From assembly GCA_963704545.1 (NCBI GenBank), contig OY969915.1, positions 1,054,001-1,118,000 on the forward strand: a DNA stretch of 64,000 bases. Direction: 5' to 3'. Source of the stretch: VRUE01 sp963704545. Lineage in GTDB: Bacteria; Actinomycetota; Thermoleophilia; Solirubrobacterales; 70-9. The notes under the pieces were generated by a model. The model did not search any database and was not told where the DNA came from. It saw only the letters and a program-made list of their open reading frames with translations. Of this stretch, positions 18,610 through 29,891 are shown piece by piece. A program made the translations under genes and the position numbers. The first letter of the stretch is position 1; every line of letters starts with the position of its first letter.

Positions 18610-19383
18610 GTGCTCCTAGCGGTCGACGTCGGCAACACCCAGACCCACCTCGGCGCCTTCGACGGCGAGCGGCTGGTCGAGCACTGGCGCTTCCAGACCC
18701 GCTCGGGGGCGACCGGCGACGAGCTGGCCGAGCGGATCGCGGGCCTGTTCGCCCTCTGCGACATGGACGTCGCCGACCTCGATGCCGTCTGCGTCTCCTC
18801 GGTCGTGCCCCCGCTCGGCGCCCAGTACGAGCAGCTGACCGAGCGCTACCTCGAAGCCGATTGCCTGACGATCGGTCCGGGCCTGAAGACCGGCATGCCG
18901 ATCCGGATCGACAACCCGCTCGAGGTCGGTGCCGACCGCCTCGTCAACGCGATCGCCGCCTACGAGCGCTTCGGCGAGGCCTGCGTCTCTGTCGACTTTG
19001 GTACCGGCATCAACATCGACGTCGTCTCCGCCGAGGGCGAGTACCTCGGCGGCGCGATCGGCCCCGGGCTCGCGCCCTCGCTCAGCGCTCTCATCGAGCG
19101 GGCGGCCCGGATCACCCGGATCGACCTGGAAGAGCCACAGGAAGCGATTGGCCGCTCGACCCGCGCCGCGATCCACTCCGGCTTCATCTTCGGCTTCGCC
19201 GGCCTGATCGACGGCATCGTCAGGCGGATCGAAGAGGAGCTCCCGAACCCGCGGCTGCTTGCCACGGGTGGGTACGCCTCGGCCGTCGTCCCGTTCACGG
19301 AGACGATCGACGAGGTGGACGACCTGCTTACCCTGAAGGGGTTGAGGTTGATCCATGCCAGGAACACGCCCACAACTGACTGA
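18610..19383 (+). CDS. coaX: Type III pantothenate kinase
   Basis: A 257-residue CoaX, the first committed step of coenzyme A synthesis. Phosphate-loop DVGNTQTHLG is at residues 5-14, with GADRLVNAIAAYERF and 'VDFGTGINIDVVS' holding the catalytic Asp. 'GGAIGPGLAPSLSAL' and 'LATGGYA' complete the fold. The start is GTG 18610. The end overlaps the dus gene by 29 nt, so the two are translationally coupled. Confidence 0.96.
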   Translation: MLLAVDVGNTQTHLGAFDGERLVEHWRFQTRSGATGDELAERIAGLFALCDMDVADLDAVCVSSVVPPLGAQYEQLTERYLEADCLTIGPGLKTGMPIRIDNPLEVGADRLVNAIAAYERFGEACVSVDFGTGINIDVVSAEGEYLGGAIGPGLAPSLSALIERAARITRIDLEEPQEAIGRSTRAAIHSGFIFGFAGLIDGIVRRIEEELPNPRLLATGGYASAVVPFTETIDEVDDLLTLKGLRLIHARNTPTTD

Positions 19384-20350
19384 TCCCTTCCGGATCGCCG
19401 ACGTCGAGATCTCCAACCGCGTCCTGCTGGCGCCGCTGGCAGGCATCGGCAACTGGTTCGTGCGCCTGCAGGCGAAGCGATACGGCGCCGGGCTGGCCGT
19501 CTCGGAGATGGTCTCCAGCTTCGGGTTGCATCACCGCAACGAGCGCACCCTGCGCGAGCTGATGCGCATCCACCCCGACGAGCACCCGGTCTCGGTGCAG
19601 CTCTTCGGCCACGACGCCGAGGTGATGCACTCGGGGGCCGCGATCGCCGCCGAGGCCGGGGCGGACCTGATCGACATCAACATGGGATGCCCGGTGCGTA
19701 AGGTGCGCAGGACGGGCGCCGGCGCCGAGCTTCTGCGCGACCACGAGCTGGCCCTCGCGCTTGCCCGCGGGGCCGCCGAGGGCAGCGGGCTGCCGGTAAC
19801 GGTGAAGCTGCGCTCGGGGATCGCAGCGGGGGATCACTCCGGCTTCGAGCTCGCCATCCGCCTGGCCGAGGAGACGGACGTCGCGGCGATCGCGTTCCAC
19901 CCGCGGGCGGCCGCGGTCGGCCACAAGGGGAGCCCCGACTACGAGCTCACGCGCGAGCTGGTCGAACGGGTCGAGGTGCCGGTGATCGTTTCGGGGGGTC
20001 TGAAGAGCGCCGCCGCGGCCCGCGTCGCCTACGAGGAGTCGGGGGCGGCAGCGGTGATGATCGCCCGCGGCTCGCTCGGCAACCCCTGGGTCTTCGAGGA
20101 GCTGACCGGCGCTCGCACCGAGCCTCCCGACCGGGCCGAGGTCGTCACCGAGCTGCTCTGGACGATCGACCGTGCCGAGGAGCACCTCGGCAGCGACCGG
20201 GCCAACCGCTACCTGCGCAAGTTCTACCCCTGGTACGTCGAGCGGCTGGGTGCGGGCCCGGAGCTGACGGACGAGCTGCACCGCAGCGCCGACCTGGCCG
20301 CCGCTCGCCGCCTGGTCCGTGCCCAGGCCGCTCCAGCGCCCTCGCTATAA
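19355..20350 (+). CDS. dusB: tRNA-dihydrouridine synthase
   Basis: A 331-residue FMN-dependent Dus that reduces uridines in tRNA D-loops. APLAGIGNWFVR opens the barrel, NMGCPVRKV carries the catalytic Cys, VTVKLRSG and FHPRAA bind FMN/RNA, and 'VSGGLKSA' plus 'MIARGSLGNPWVFEEL' form the phosphate site. It resembles DusB/Dus3 more than DusA or DusC. It starts 29 nt before the coaX stop. A TATAAT box overlaps its stop region and probably belongs to greA. Confidence 0.93.
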   Translation: MPGTRPQLTDPFRIADVEISNRVLLAPLAGIGNWFVRLQAKRYGAGLAVSEMVSSFGLHHRNERTLRELMRIHPDEHPVSVQLFGHDAEVMHSGAAIAAEAGADLIDINMGCPVRKVRRTGAGAELLRDHELALALARGAAEGSGLPVTVKLRSGIAAGDHSGFELAIRLAEETDVAAIAFHPRAAAVGHKGSPDYELTRELVERVEVPVIVSGGLKSAAAARVAYEESGAAAVMIARGSLGNPWVFEELTGARTEPPDRAEVVTELLWTIDRAEEHLGSDRANRYLRKFYPWYVERLGAGPELTDELHRSADLAAARRLVRAQAAPAPSL

Positions 20351-20351
20351 T
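20346..20351 (+). promoter_or_regulatory. TATAAT -10 box before the greA leader
   Basis: A perfect -10 hexamer in the last codons of dus, about 110 nt before the greA start. No good -35 is seen 16-18 nt upstream. Transcription from here would run into the hairpin and T6 at 20363-20408. Confidence 0.45.
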
Positions 20352-20362
20352 CCCGCGACTTC

Positions 20363-20408
20363 CGGCCTTGGTGTGGTGACTCGATGCCGCCGCACCTGGC
20401 CGTTTTTT
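20363..20408 (+). terminator. Intrinsic terminator in the greA leader
   Basis: CGGCC pairs with GGCCG, and GGTGTGG pairs with CCGCACC, giving a 12-bp stem with one small internal loop, followed directly by six T (20403-20408). It lies after dus and after the TATAAT box but 54 nt before greA. It either ends the dus operon or works as a leader terminator of greA. Confidence 0.75.
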
Positions 20409-20461
20409 CGGTCTAGGAGCCGGTTCCGCCGTCTCAATCCAGCAAAGAGAGGTCAGGACAA

Positions 20462-20941
20462 GTGAGTCGCCAGTCCGTAATCACCCCTGAGGGTCTCGAG
20501 AAACTCAAGGAGGAGATAGAACGCCTCTCGACCGTGAAGCGGCGCGAGGTCGCCGAGCGGATCAAGGAGGCTCGCGAGTTCGGCGATATCTCCGAGAACG
20601 CCGAGTACGACGACGCCAAGAACGAGCAGGCCCTGCTCGAGCAGCGGATCGCCCAGCTCGAAGAGCGGTTGCGCCGCGCCACGGTGATCGACGAGAAGGA
20701 CATCAGCACGGACGAAGTCCAGTTCGGCTCGATCGTCCACGTCAAGGACCAGAAGACGGGCGACTCGCAGAAATTCCAGATCGTCGGCTCGACCGAGGCC
20801 GACCCGCTCGAGCACAAGCTCTCCAACGAGTCGCCGATCGGCAAAGCGCTGCTTGGGCACAAGCGGAACGACATCGTCACGGTCGAGGTCCCGCGGGGCC
20901 CGAAGAAGAAACTCAAGATCACGAAGATCGAGACCGCCTAA
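20462..20941 (+). CDS. greA: Transcription elongation factor GreA
   Basis: A 159-residue secondary-channel factor that stimulates transcript cleavage by backtracked RNA polymerase. The N-terminal coiled coil carries the acidic tip EFGDISENAEYDDAK, and the C-terminal FKBP-like domain ends GPKKKLKITKIE. The start is GTG 20462, preceded by AGAGAGG and AGGACA. It precedes lysS, separated by an inverted repeat of about 120 bp. The leader contains a strong terminator, so expression may be attenuated. Confidence 0.97.
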   Translation: MSRQSVITPEGLEKLKEEIERLSTVKRREVAERIKEAREFGDISENAEYDDAKNEQALLEQRIAQLEERLRRATVIDEKDISTDEVQFGSIVHVKDQKTGDSQKFQIVGSTEADPLEHKLSNESPIGKALLGHKRNDIVTVEVPRGPKKKLKITKIETA

Positions 20942-21063
20942 GAGCGCGGGAAAGCGGCGCATCTCGGGGTCATCGGCATCGGCCGCTCACTCACGTACTT
21001 GGGTACGCTCGCTCGCGTCCTCAGCCTGCTTCCCCCGACCTGCTTGCTTTCCCACGCTCTTAG
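20938..21063. repeat. Nested inverted repeat between greA and lysS
   Basis: 18-nt arms with one mismatch (20938-20955 with 21046-21063) run from the greA stop to 3 nt before the lysS start. Inside are GC-rich sequences with further short repeats (TCGGGG/CCCCGA and ACGTAC/GTACGC pieces). The gap holds no gene. Function unknown; it could be a terminator or a member of a dispersed repeat family. Confidence 0.65.
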
Positions 21064-21066
21064 AAC

Positions 21067-22542
21067 GTGACTGAACAACAAAAAGACATCTCCGATGTTC
21101 TTCGCGATCGCCGGGAAAAGCTAGAGCGACTTAGGGAGGCGGGCATCGACCCGTTCCCGCCCGAGTTCGCTGAGAAGGAGGACATCGGCGAGGTGCGCGC
21201 CGCGCACGAGGGACTGGCGCCGGGAATCGAGACCGAGTCGCGGCACCGGGTTGCTGGGCGGCTGGTTGGGCGGCGGGGGCACGGCAAGGCCTGCTTCCTC
21301 GACCTGCGCGACGGCAGCGGCCAGATCCAGCTCCACGCACGCGAGGACCTGCTCGGCGAGGAGCCCTACCGGTTGCTGGTCGACCTCGATCTCGGTGACA
21401 TCGTCGGGGTCGAGGGCACGGCGCTGGCGACCAGGCGGGGCGGGGAGCTCTCGCTGGCGATCGACCGCTGGCGCCTGCTCGCCAAGAGCCTGCGACCGCC
21501 GCCGGACAAGTTCCACGGCCTCGAGGACGTCGAGACGCGCTACCGCAAGCGCGAGCTCGACCTGATCGCCAACGAGGAGAGCCGCCGGCTCTTCGCGCTT
21601 CGCGCCCGCACGGTCAGCGAGGTCCGCCGCTGGCTTGACGAACGCGGCTTCATCGAGGTCGAGACACCGGTTCTGCAGCCGCTCTACGGCGGGGCTCTGG
21701 CGCGGCCGTTCACGACCCACCACAACGCCCTCGACCGCGACTTCTACCTTCGTATCGCCACCGAGCTCTACCTCAAGCGGCTGGTCGTCGGTGGCATCGA
21801 CCGCGTCTATGAGCTGGGCAAGGACTTCCGCAACGAGGGCATCTCGCACAAGCACAATCCCGAGTTCACAATGCTCGAGTGGTACGAGGCCTGCGCCGAC
21901 TACGCCGTCACCGCGCACAAGGTCGAGACGATGGTCGCCGAGGTGGCCGAGCGGGTGCTGGGGACGACCGAGGTGCAGCGCGGCGAGGTGACGATCGACT
22001 TCTCCCCGCCCTGGAAACGGGTGACCATCCGCGACGCGATTCGCGAGCGCACCGGCATCGACATCCTCGAGCACCCGACCCGGGAGGCGCTGGCGGCGGC
22101 GATGGGGACGGAGCCCGACCCCGAGGAGGGCTGGGGCAAGCTGGTCGACGGGCTGCTCTCGAAGTCGGTCGAGCCGGAGCTGATCCAGCCGACCTTCGTC
22201 CTCGACTACCCGGTCGAGCTCTCGCCCTTTGCCAAGTCCCACCGCTCCGAGGAGGGGTTGGTCGAGCGCTTCGAGGCCTTTGCCGGCGGGATGGAGATCG
22301 CCAACGGTTTCAGCGAGCTCAACGACCCCGACGAGCAGCGCCGGCGCTTCGAGCAGCAGGCGGAGGAGCTGGCGCGTGGCGACGAGGAGGCGCAGCCCTA
22401 CGACGAGGACTTCGTCGCCGCGCTCGAGCAGGGGATGCCGCCGACCGGCGGCGTAGGCATCGGGATCGACCGTCTGGTGATGCTGCTGACCGGCGCCAAG
22501 AGCGTCCGTGAGGTCGTTCTCTACCCGGCGATGCGCAGCTGA
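21067..22542 (+). CDS. lysS: Lysyl-tRNA synthetase, class II
   Basis: A 491-residue LysRS. It has an N-terminal OB-fold for the anticodon (VAGRLVGRRGHGKACFLDLR), then the catalytic domain with motif 2 (FRNEGISHKHNPEFTMLEWY) and motif 3 (GIGIDRLVMLLTG). 'RIATELYLKRLVVGG' is also diagnostic. The start is GTG 21067. It is followed 155 nt later by clpC, as in many actinobacteria. Confidence 0.97.
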   Translation: MTEQQKDISDVLRDRREKLERLREAGIDPFPPEFAEKEDIGEVRAAHEGLAPGIETESRHRVAGRLVGRRGHGKACFLDLRDGSGQIQLHAREDLLGEEPYRLLVDLDLGDIVGVEGTALATRRGGELSLAIDRWRLLAKSLRPPPDKFHGLEDVETRYRKRELDLIANEESRRLFALRARTVSEVRRWLDERGFIEVETPVLQPLYGGALARPFTTHHNALDRDFYLRIATELYLKRLVVGGIDRVYELGKDFRNEGISHKHNPEFTMLEWYEACADYAVTAHKVETMVAEVAERVLGTTEVQRGEVTIDFSPPWKRVTIRDAIRERTGIDILEHPTREALAAAMGTEPDPEEGWGKLVDGLLSKSVEPELIQPTFVLDYPVELSPFAKSHRSEEGLVERFEAFAGGMEIANGFSELNDPDEQRRRFEQQAEELARGDEEAQPYDEDFVAALEQGMPPTGGVGIGIDRLVMLLTGAKSVREVVLYPAMRS

Positions 22543-22696
22543 ACCGGCCAAAAGCCCGCTCTGAGCGAATATTTGCGTCCCGGGGCCGGTTGGGCGCTCT
22601 CGGTATCGTTAGTGGCACATGGGCGCCTCCCGATGAATCGAAGGGCGTCCGCCGATACTTACTCAGCGAAATCGCGTTGAGTGGATAGAGAGACTT

Positions 22697-25303
<2,607 letters not shown>

Positions 25304-25317
25304 CCGATAGCCGTAGG

Positions 25318-25409
25318 CGCGCGGGTCCTGTCGTGGCAGGGGACCCACCACCCCCTGCGGTAGCTAAAGCTTCCTCGGGGGCGGTCCCCCCTGCCACGCC
25401 ACCCGCGCG
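25318..25409. repeat. Family E inverted repeat, copy 1
   Basis: CGCGCGGGT (25318-25326) pairs with ACCCGCGCG (25401-25409). Inside, GTGGCAGGGG-ACC (25333-25345) pairs with GGTCCCCCCTGCCAC (25383-25397). The unpaired piece CCTGTC on the left faces GCC on the right. The same arms with the same asymmetry, inverted, recur at 43755-43840. It lies between clpC and the aldo/keto reductase gene. Confidence 0.78.
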
Positions 25410-25420
25410 AGTTGCGGCTT

Positions 25421-26563
25421 ATGGTTCAGGACATGCGTGAGCCTGGACGTGTTGCTGTAGGCACCTGGAGCGGGGGGAGATACCTGCGCTTCGGTGAGAC
25501 CGTGGAGGAGGAGCGGCTTGAAGCGCTTTTGCGGCCCGGGGGTGGGATTGACACGGTGCTCACTGCCGACACGTATGGGCAGGGGGAGGCCGATGCGCTG
25601 CTTGGGCGGGCGCTGGGTGGTGTCGAGCGCAGTTCCTACTCGCTGGTCGGGGCGGTTGGTCATGACTTCTACGAGGGGGAGCGGGATGGGCCTCGGGGGT
25701 TTCCGCGGTTCACGGACCCGCGGCTGCGCGGGGAGGGTGGATACGCGGACTATCTGAGGATGGCGGCGGAGCGGAGTCTCGAGCGGCTCGGGGTTGACTC
25801 GTTCGACCTGCTGCTGCTTCACAACCCCGACCGCATCGGGTATTCCAACGAGGCGGTTTGGGACGGGATGGAGGCGGTGCGCGAGGCCGGGCTGACCGCG
25901 CGGATCGGCATTGCACCCGGGCCGGCCAACGGCTTCACCCTCGACCTGATCGCCTGCCTCGAGCGCTTCGGCGAGCAGATCGACTGGGCGATGATCATCC
26001 TCAATCCGTTCGAGCCCTGGCCGGGTGAGCTCTGTCTCGACGCGGCACGGCGGCACGGGGTCAAGGTGATCACCCGTGTCGTCGACTACGGCGGCCTCTT
26101 CTGGGGTGACCTACGGCCGGGGATGGAGCTGGCCAAGGGCGATCACCGCGCGTTCCGCCCGGAGGGCTGGATCGAGGCAGGGCTGGAGAAGCTGGAGCGG
26201 CTTGCGCCGGTTCGCGAGGTCACCGGCCTCGGTCCGATGCACCTCGCCTGCCAGTGGAACCTCGCCCACCCGGCGGTGGAATGCGTGGTGCCGACGCTGA
26301 TCCAGGAGGCCGGCCCGGACGCCCGGACGATCGAGGACAAGCGTTTCGAGCTGGCCGCGCTGTCGGCCGAGCAGGCGCTCAGCGCCGAGGACGTCGACGC
26401 GATCCGCGCGATCGGCGACAACACGGGATCCATGGCGCTGAAGGGCGCCAACCCGCAGCACGAGGGCGAGGAGCGACCCGACCGCTGGTCGCTCAGCGAC
26501 GAGCTCGCGGCGGTCGGCGGGCGCTGGGGCATCGACCCCGACCGCGACCTGATCGCTTCGTAG
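25421..26563 (+). CDS. Aldo/keto reductase family protein
   Basis: About 380 residues with a TIM-barrel aldo/keto reductase pattern: 'IDTVLTADTYGQGEADALLGRAL' holds the catalytic Asp and Tyr, and 'LERLGVDSFDLLLLHNPDR' is the barrel strand typical of AKRs. 'MHLACQWNLAHPAVECVVP' matches the region before the cofactor site. The C-terminal quarter is less typical, so the cofactor and substrate are unknown. TTG 25412, ATG 25421 and ATG 25433 are all possible starts, and none has a clear ribosome site. The first half uses many GGG codons, unlike the GC-third-optimised neighbours. Confidence 0.82.
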   Translation: MVQDMREPGRVAVGTWSGGRYLRFGETVEEERLEALLRPGGGIDTVLTADTYGQGEADALLGRALGGVERSSYSLVGAVGHDFYEGERDGPRGFPRFTDPRLRGEGGYADYLRMAAERSLERLGVDSFDLLLLHNPDRIGYSNEAVWDGMEAVREAGLTARIGIAPGPANGFTLDLIACLERFGEQIDWAMIILNPFEPWPGELCLDAARRHGVKVITRVVDYGGLFWGDLRPGMELAKGDHRAFRPEGWIEAGLEKLERLAPVREVTGLGPMHLACQWNLAHPAVECVVPTLIQEAGPDARTIEDKRFELAALSAEQALSAEDVDAIRAIGDNTGSMALKGANPQHEGEERPDRWSLSDELAAVGGRWGIDPDRDLIAS

Positions 26564-26602
26564 CTCCCCGGTGCATCCGTGCGGGCGGATAGCGTCGCGA
26601 CG

Positions 26603-28048
26603 ATGCGCATCAGCGAAAAGAACCGGCCCTGGTGGACCCTGATTGGGGCCTGTTCCGGCCTTTTCATACTGATGCTCGACTCGACCGTGGTCGCCTTGGC
26701 GCTGCCCAGCATCAGGCACGACATCGGCGCCAGCGCAGAGGGCCTGCAGTGGGCGATGAACGGCTACCTGCTGGCGATCACGATCCTGGTCGTCACGGCT
26801 GGGCGGCTGGGCGACATGTTCGGTCGCAAGCGGCTGTTCCTCGCCGGCATGGCCGTCTTTGCCCTCGGTTCGGTGCTCTCCGCCAGCGCCGGCGACCAGC
26901 AGATGCTGATCGCGGGCCGGGTGCTGCAGGGCATCGGTGCGGCACCGATGCTTCCCCTCTCGCTGGCGATCGTCTGCAACGCCTTCCCGGCCGGCAAGCA
27001 GGCTCGCGCGCTGGGTATCTGGGCGGCGATCTCGGCCCTGGCGCTGGCGATCGGGCCGCTTGTCGGCGGGCTCCTGGTCGAAATCGATTGGCGGGCGATC
27101 TTCTGGATCAACCTGCCGATCGCTGCAATCGGGCTCGCGATCATGGCTCTGGCCGCGCCCGAGTCCACCGACCCCGGCTCGGGACGCCACGTCGACGTCC
27201 CTGGCCTGCTCGTGCTCAGCCTCGGCCTCACCGCGGTGATCCTGGCGCTGATCCAGAGCCGGGCGTGGAGCGGTGCCACGACGGCTGCGCTCGCACTCGG
27301 CGGCTCGGCGGCGCTCTGGGCCTTCTGGCGGATCGAGCACCGCTCGCGCGAGCCGATCGTCGACTTCGCGCTGTTTCGCAACCGACCCTATCTCGGTGCC
27401 TGCGCGGCGGCCTTCACCCTGGTCGGCTCCTACTGGGCCGTGATGTTCTTCCAGCCGCAATACCTCCAGGACGTGCGCGGCCACTCGGCTGTGTTGAGCG
27501 GCCTGATGATCATGCCGATCACGGCGCCGATGGTCGTCATCTCGCCCCTCTCCGGACGCCTGATCGCCCGCTTCGGCGCTCGCGGCCTGATGACGGCGGG
27601 AATGTCCTGTGGGGTTGCCGGGCTGCTCGTGCTGACCCGCCTGGAGGCCTCCAGCTCATATGGCCTGCTGCTCGCCGGCTACCTGCTGTTCGGGATCGCC
27701 CTGGGCCTCGTCTACGCGCCGATGTCGACCGCCGCGATGGCGGCGATGCCGGCTGAGAAGGTCGGGATCGCCTCCGGCGTGCTGGCGATGGACCGCGTGA
27801 TGGCGGGCACGATCGCCCTCGCCGCCACCGGCGCTGTTTTCCACGCCCTGCATGGGGGAGGCGATTCGTTTGCCGCCGCGGTGGCAGGCTCGACCTGGGT
27901 CTCGGTCGCCCTCTGCGCCCTCGGAACCGTCCTGACCTGGAAGTTCGTCCGCGATCCCGGTTCGCCCGGTCCCGACCCTGCCGTGGCGGGCGAACCGCAG
28001 GGCGATGACCTCCAGCACCACCGTCACCACCGCCGCTTTCACCTCTGA
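26603..28048 (+). CDS. MFS drug:H+ antiporter, DHA2 (14-TM) family
   Basis: A 481-residue transporter with 14 predicted membrane segments. The family-specific LDSTVVALALPSI in helix 1, the loop 2-3 motif GRLGDMFGRKRLF, and 'RVLQGIGAAPMLPLSLAIV' are clear. The C-terminus ends in a His-rich tail (QHHRHHRRFHL) that could bind metal. Substrates cannot be told from sequence. ATG 26603 was preferred to GTG 26579, since the family begins just before WWTLIGACSGLF. It follows the aldo/keto reductase gene by 39 nt, and no regulator gene is adjacent. Confidence 0.92.
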   Translation: MRISEKNRPWWTLIGACSGLFILMLDSTVVALALPSIRHDIGASAEGLQWAMNGYLLAITILVVTAGRLGDMFGRKRLFLAGMAVFALGSVLSASAGDQQMLIAGRVLQGIGAAPMLPLSLAIVCNAFPAGKQARALGIWAAISALALAIGPLVGGLLVEIDWRAIFWINLPIAAIGLAIMALAAPESTDPGSGRHVDVPGLLVLSLGLTAVILALIQSRAWSGATTAALALGGSAALWAFWRIEHRSREPIVDFALFRNRPYLGACAAAFTLVGSYWAVMFFQPQYLQDVRGHSAVLSGLMIMPITAPMVVISPLSGRLIARFGARGLMTAGMSCGVAGLLVLTRLEASSSYGLLLAGYLLFGIALGLVYAPMSTAAMAAMPAEKVGIASGVLAMDRVMAGTIALAATGAVFHALHGGGDSFAAAVAGSTWVSVALCALGTVLTWKFVRDPGSPGPDPAVAGEPQGDDLQHHRHHRRFHL

Positions 28049-28162
28049 TCGCGGGACTTGCGGGCTTGGGTGACGAGACTCCTTGACAACGACCATCCCG
28101 ACCTGTCCACTTGGATTTGCCCACTCCGCATTCCAAAGCGGTTTTTGCCATCCTAGAGGGCG

Positions 28163-29275
28163 ATGTCAGCGCTTCCTGGGGATGAGCTTCATGAGTTGTC
28201 CGAACGCCAAGATCCCCGTCTACTGAGAGCTCTCGACGTGGTCGCGCCGGGCGGTGCCCTGCGCGAGGGGCTCGACAACATCGTCCACTCCCGCACCGGC
28301 GGCCTGATCGTCGTCGGCGACCCGGGCGACATCTCCCACCTGCTCTCCGGGGGGATCAGGCTCGACATCGACTACACACCGGCGATGCTGTACCAGGTGG
28401 CGAAGATGGACGGCGCCATCGTGCTCAACGCCGAGGCGACGAAGATCGCCTGGGCCAACGTCCAGCTGATGCCCGACCCGACGATCCTCTCGGCCGAGAC
28501 GGGCACCCGCCACCGCACGGCCGAGCGTGTCTCCAAACAGACCGAGGCGCTGGTGATCGCGATCTCCCAACGCCGCGACGTCGTCTCCCTCTACGTCGAG
28601 GGGACGAAGTACATCCTGCAGGACATCCCCGCGGTGCTGGCCAAGGCGAACCAGGGTCTGGCGACCCTCGACAAGTACCGCGCCCGGCTCGACCAGGTCT
28701 CCAACCGGCTCACCGTGCTCGAGTTCGAGGGTGGCGGGGTGCTCTACGACGCGCTCGCCGTCCTCCAGCGCGCCGAGTTGGTGACCCGGATGGCGGTCGA
28801 GGTCGAGCGCTACATCGTCGAGCTCGGCACCGAGGGCCGCCTGATCGAGATGCAGCTGGAGGAGACGATGGTCGGCGTCGCCGCCGACAAGTCGGCCCTG
28901 ATCCGCGACTACAGCGTCGAAGACTCCGAGGGGAACCTGGCGACGGTGCTGCAGTCGCTGGCGCGGCTGCCGCACCAGGACGTGCTCGACTTCGGTCGTC
29001 TCGCCGAGTTGCTCGGCTACGACCGCAAGCTGAACACCCTCGACTTCCCGGTCGCCCCGCGGGGCTACCGCGTGCTCGGCCGCGTGCCGCGCATCCCCAA
29101 GCTTGTCGTCCAGAAGATCATCCACGAGCTGGGTGGGCTGGAGGAGGTCCTGGCTGCCTCCGACGCCGACCTGGAGGCCGTCGAGGACGTCGGCCCGACC
29201 AGGGCCAAGGACATCCGCGAGGGCCTGCGCAGGCTCCAGGAGGTCGATCTGGTTGACCGGTACCTACAGAGCTGA
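28163..29275 (+). CDS. disA: DNA-integrity scanning protein, diadenylate cyclase
   Basis: A 370-residue DisA. The N-terminal DAC domain makes cyclic di-AMP from two ATP, and its signature residues are intact (MDGAIVLN and GTRHRTAER). A helical spine follows, and the C-terminus holds a helix-hairpin-helix DNA-binding domain (VEDVGPTRAKDIREGL) that senses branched DNA. It is followed 63 nt later by carD, the usual actinobacterial order. radA, the common upstream partner, is not in the window. The 114-nt gap before it contains a TTGACA (28083-28088) without a convincing -10. Confidence 0.96.
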   Translation: MSALPGDELHELSERQDPRLLRALDVVAPGGALREGLDNIVHSRTGGLIVVGDPGDISHLLSGGIRLDIDYTPAMLYQVAKMDGAIVLNAEATKIAWANVQLMPDPTILSAETGTRHRTAERVSKQTEALVIAISQRRDVVSLYVEGTKYILQDIPAVLAKANQGLATLDKYRARLDQVSNRLTVLEFEGGGVLYDALAVLQRAELVTRMAVEVERYIVELGTEGRLIEMQLEETMVGVAADKSALIRDYSVEDSEGNLATVLQSLARLPHQDVLDFGRLAELLGYDRKLNTLDFPVAPRGYRVLGRVPRIPKLVVQKIIHELGGLEEVLAASDADLEAVEDVGPTRAKDIREGLRRLQEVDLVDRYLQS

Positions 29276-29338
29276 ACGGCGAATCGACGCCGTCGAGAAA
29301 GAAAGGAGCACCCGATTTCTGAGCTAGCAGAGGAGGCC

Positions 29339-29881
29339 ATGGAGGTGGGCTTCGAGTCCGACGTCCCTTACGTCTGCGACTTCGAAGAGGGGGACAAGGT
29401 CGTCTATCCCCACCACGGCGCCGGCCTGGTGTTGAAGAAAGAGTCTCGTCAGCTGATGGGGGAGGAGCGCGACTACCTGACGATCAAGATCCTCCACAAC
29501 GAACTCACGGTGATGGTTCCCTGCGAGAACGCCGGTGTTGCCGGCCTTCGGCGGGTGATCGACGAGGTGGAAATCAAGAAGGTCACGGACGTCCTCACGG
29601 ATGAGGTGTCTGACATGCCGAAGAACTGGAACCGGCGCTTCAAGTACAACCGCGAGAAGATCAAGACCGGCGACGTGTTCGAGCTGGCCGAGGTCGTCCG
29701 CAACCTCGCGATCCGCGAGATGGAAAAGGGCCTCTCCACCGGTGAGAAGCAGATGTACACGCGGGCGAAGAAGATCCTCGCCTCGGAGTTCATGTACGCG
29801 CTCGACAAGGACGAGGAAGGCGCGGAGGAATACCTCGACGGCCTGCTGGAGGAGCGCTTCGCCGCCACGGCGACCGCGTAG
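29339..29881 (+). CDS. carD: CarD family transcriptional regulator
   Basis: A 180-residue RNA-polymerase-binding factor that stabilises open promoter complexes, especially at rRNA promoters. The N-terminal Tudor-like domain reads FEEGDKVVYPHHGAGLV; the C-terminal helical DNA-binding part includes the conserved Trp in MPKNWNRRFKYN. The ATG start 29339 has AGAGGAGG 5 nt upstream. Its last codons precede ispD by about 10 nt. Confidence 0.96.
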   Translation: MEVGFESDVPYVCDFEEGDKVVYPHHGAGLVLKKESRQLMGEERDYLTIKILHNELTVMVPCENAGVAGLRRVIDEVEIKKVTDVLTDEVSDMPKNWNRRFKYNREKIKTGDVFELAEVVRNLAIREMEKGLSTGEKQMYTRAKKILASEFMYALDKDEEGAEEYLDGLLEERFAATATA

Positions 29882-29891
29882 CGCCGGCAGT

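Noticed and set aside
28083..28088. TTGACA as the disA promoter
   Set aside because: No acceptable -10 hexamer 16-18 nt downstream, so I do not call a promoter.
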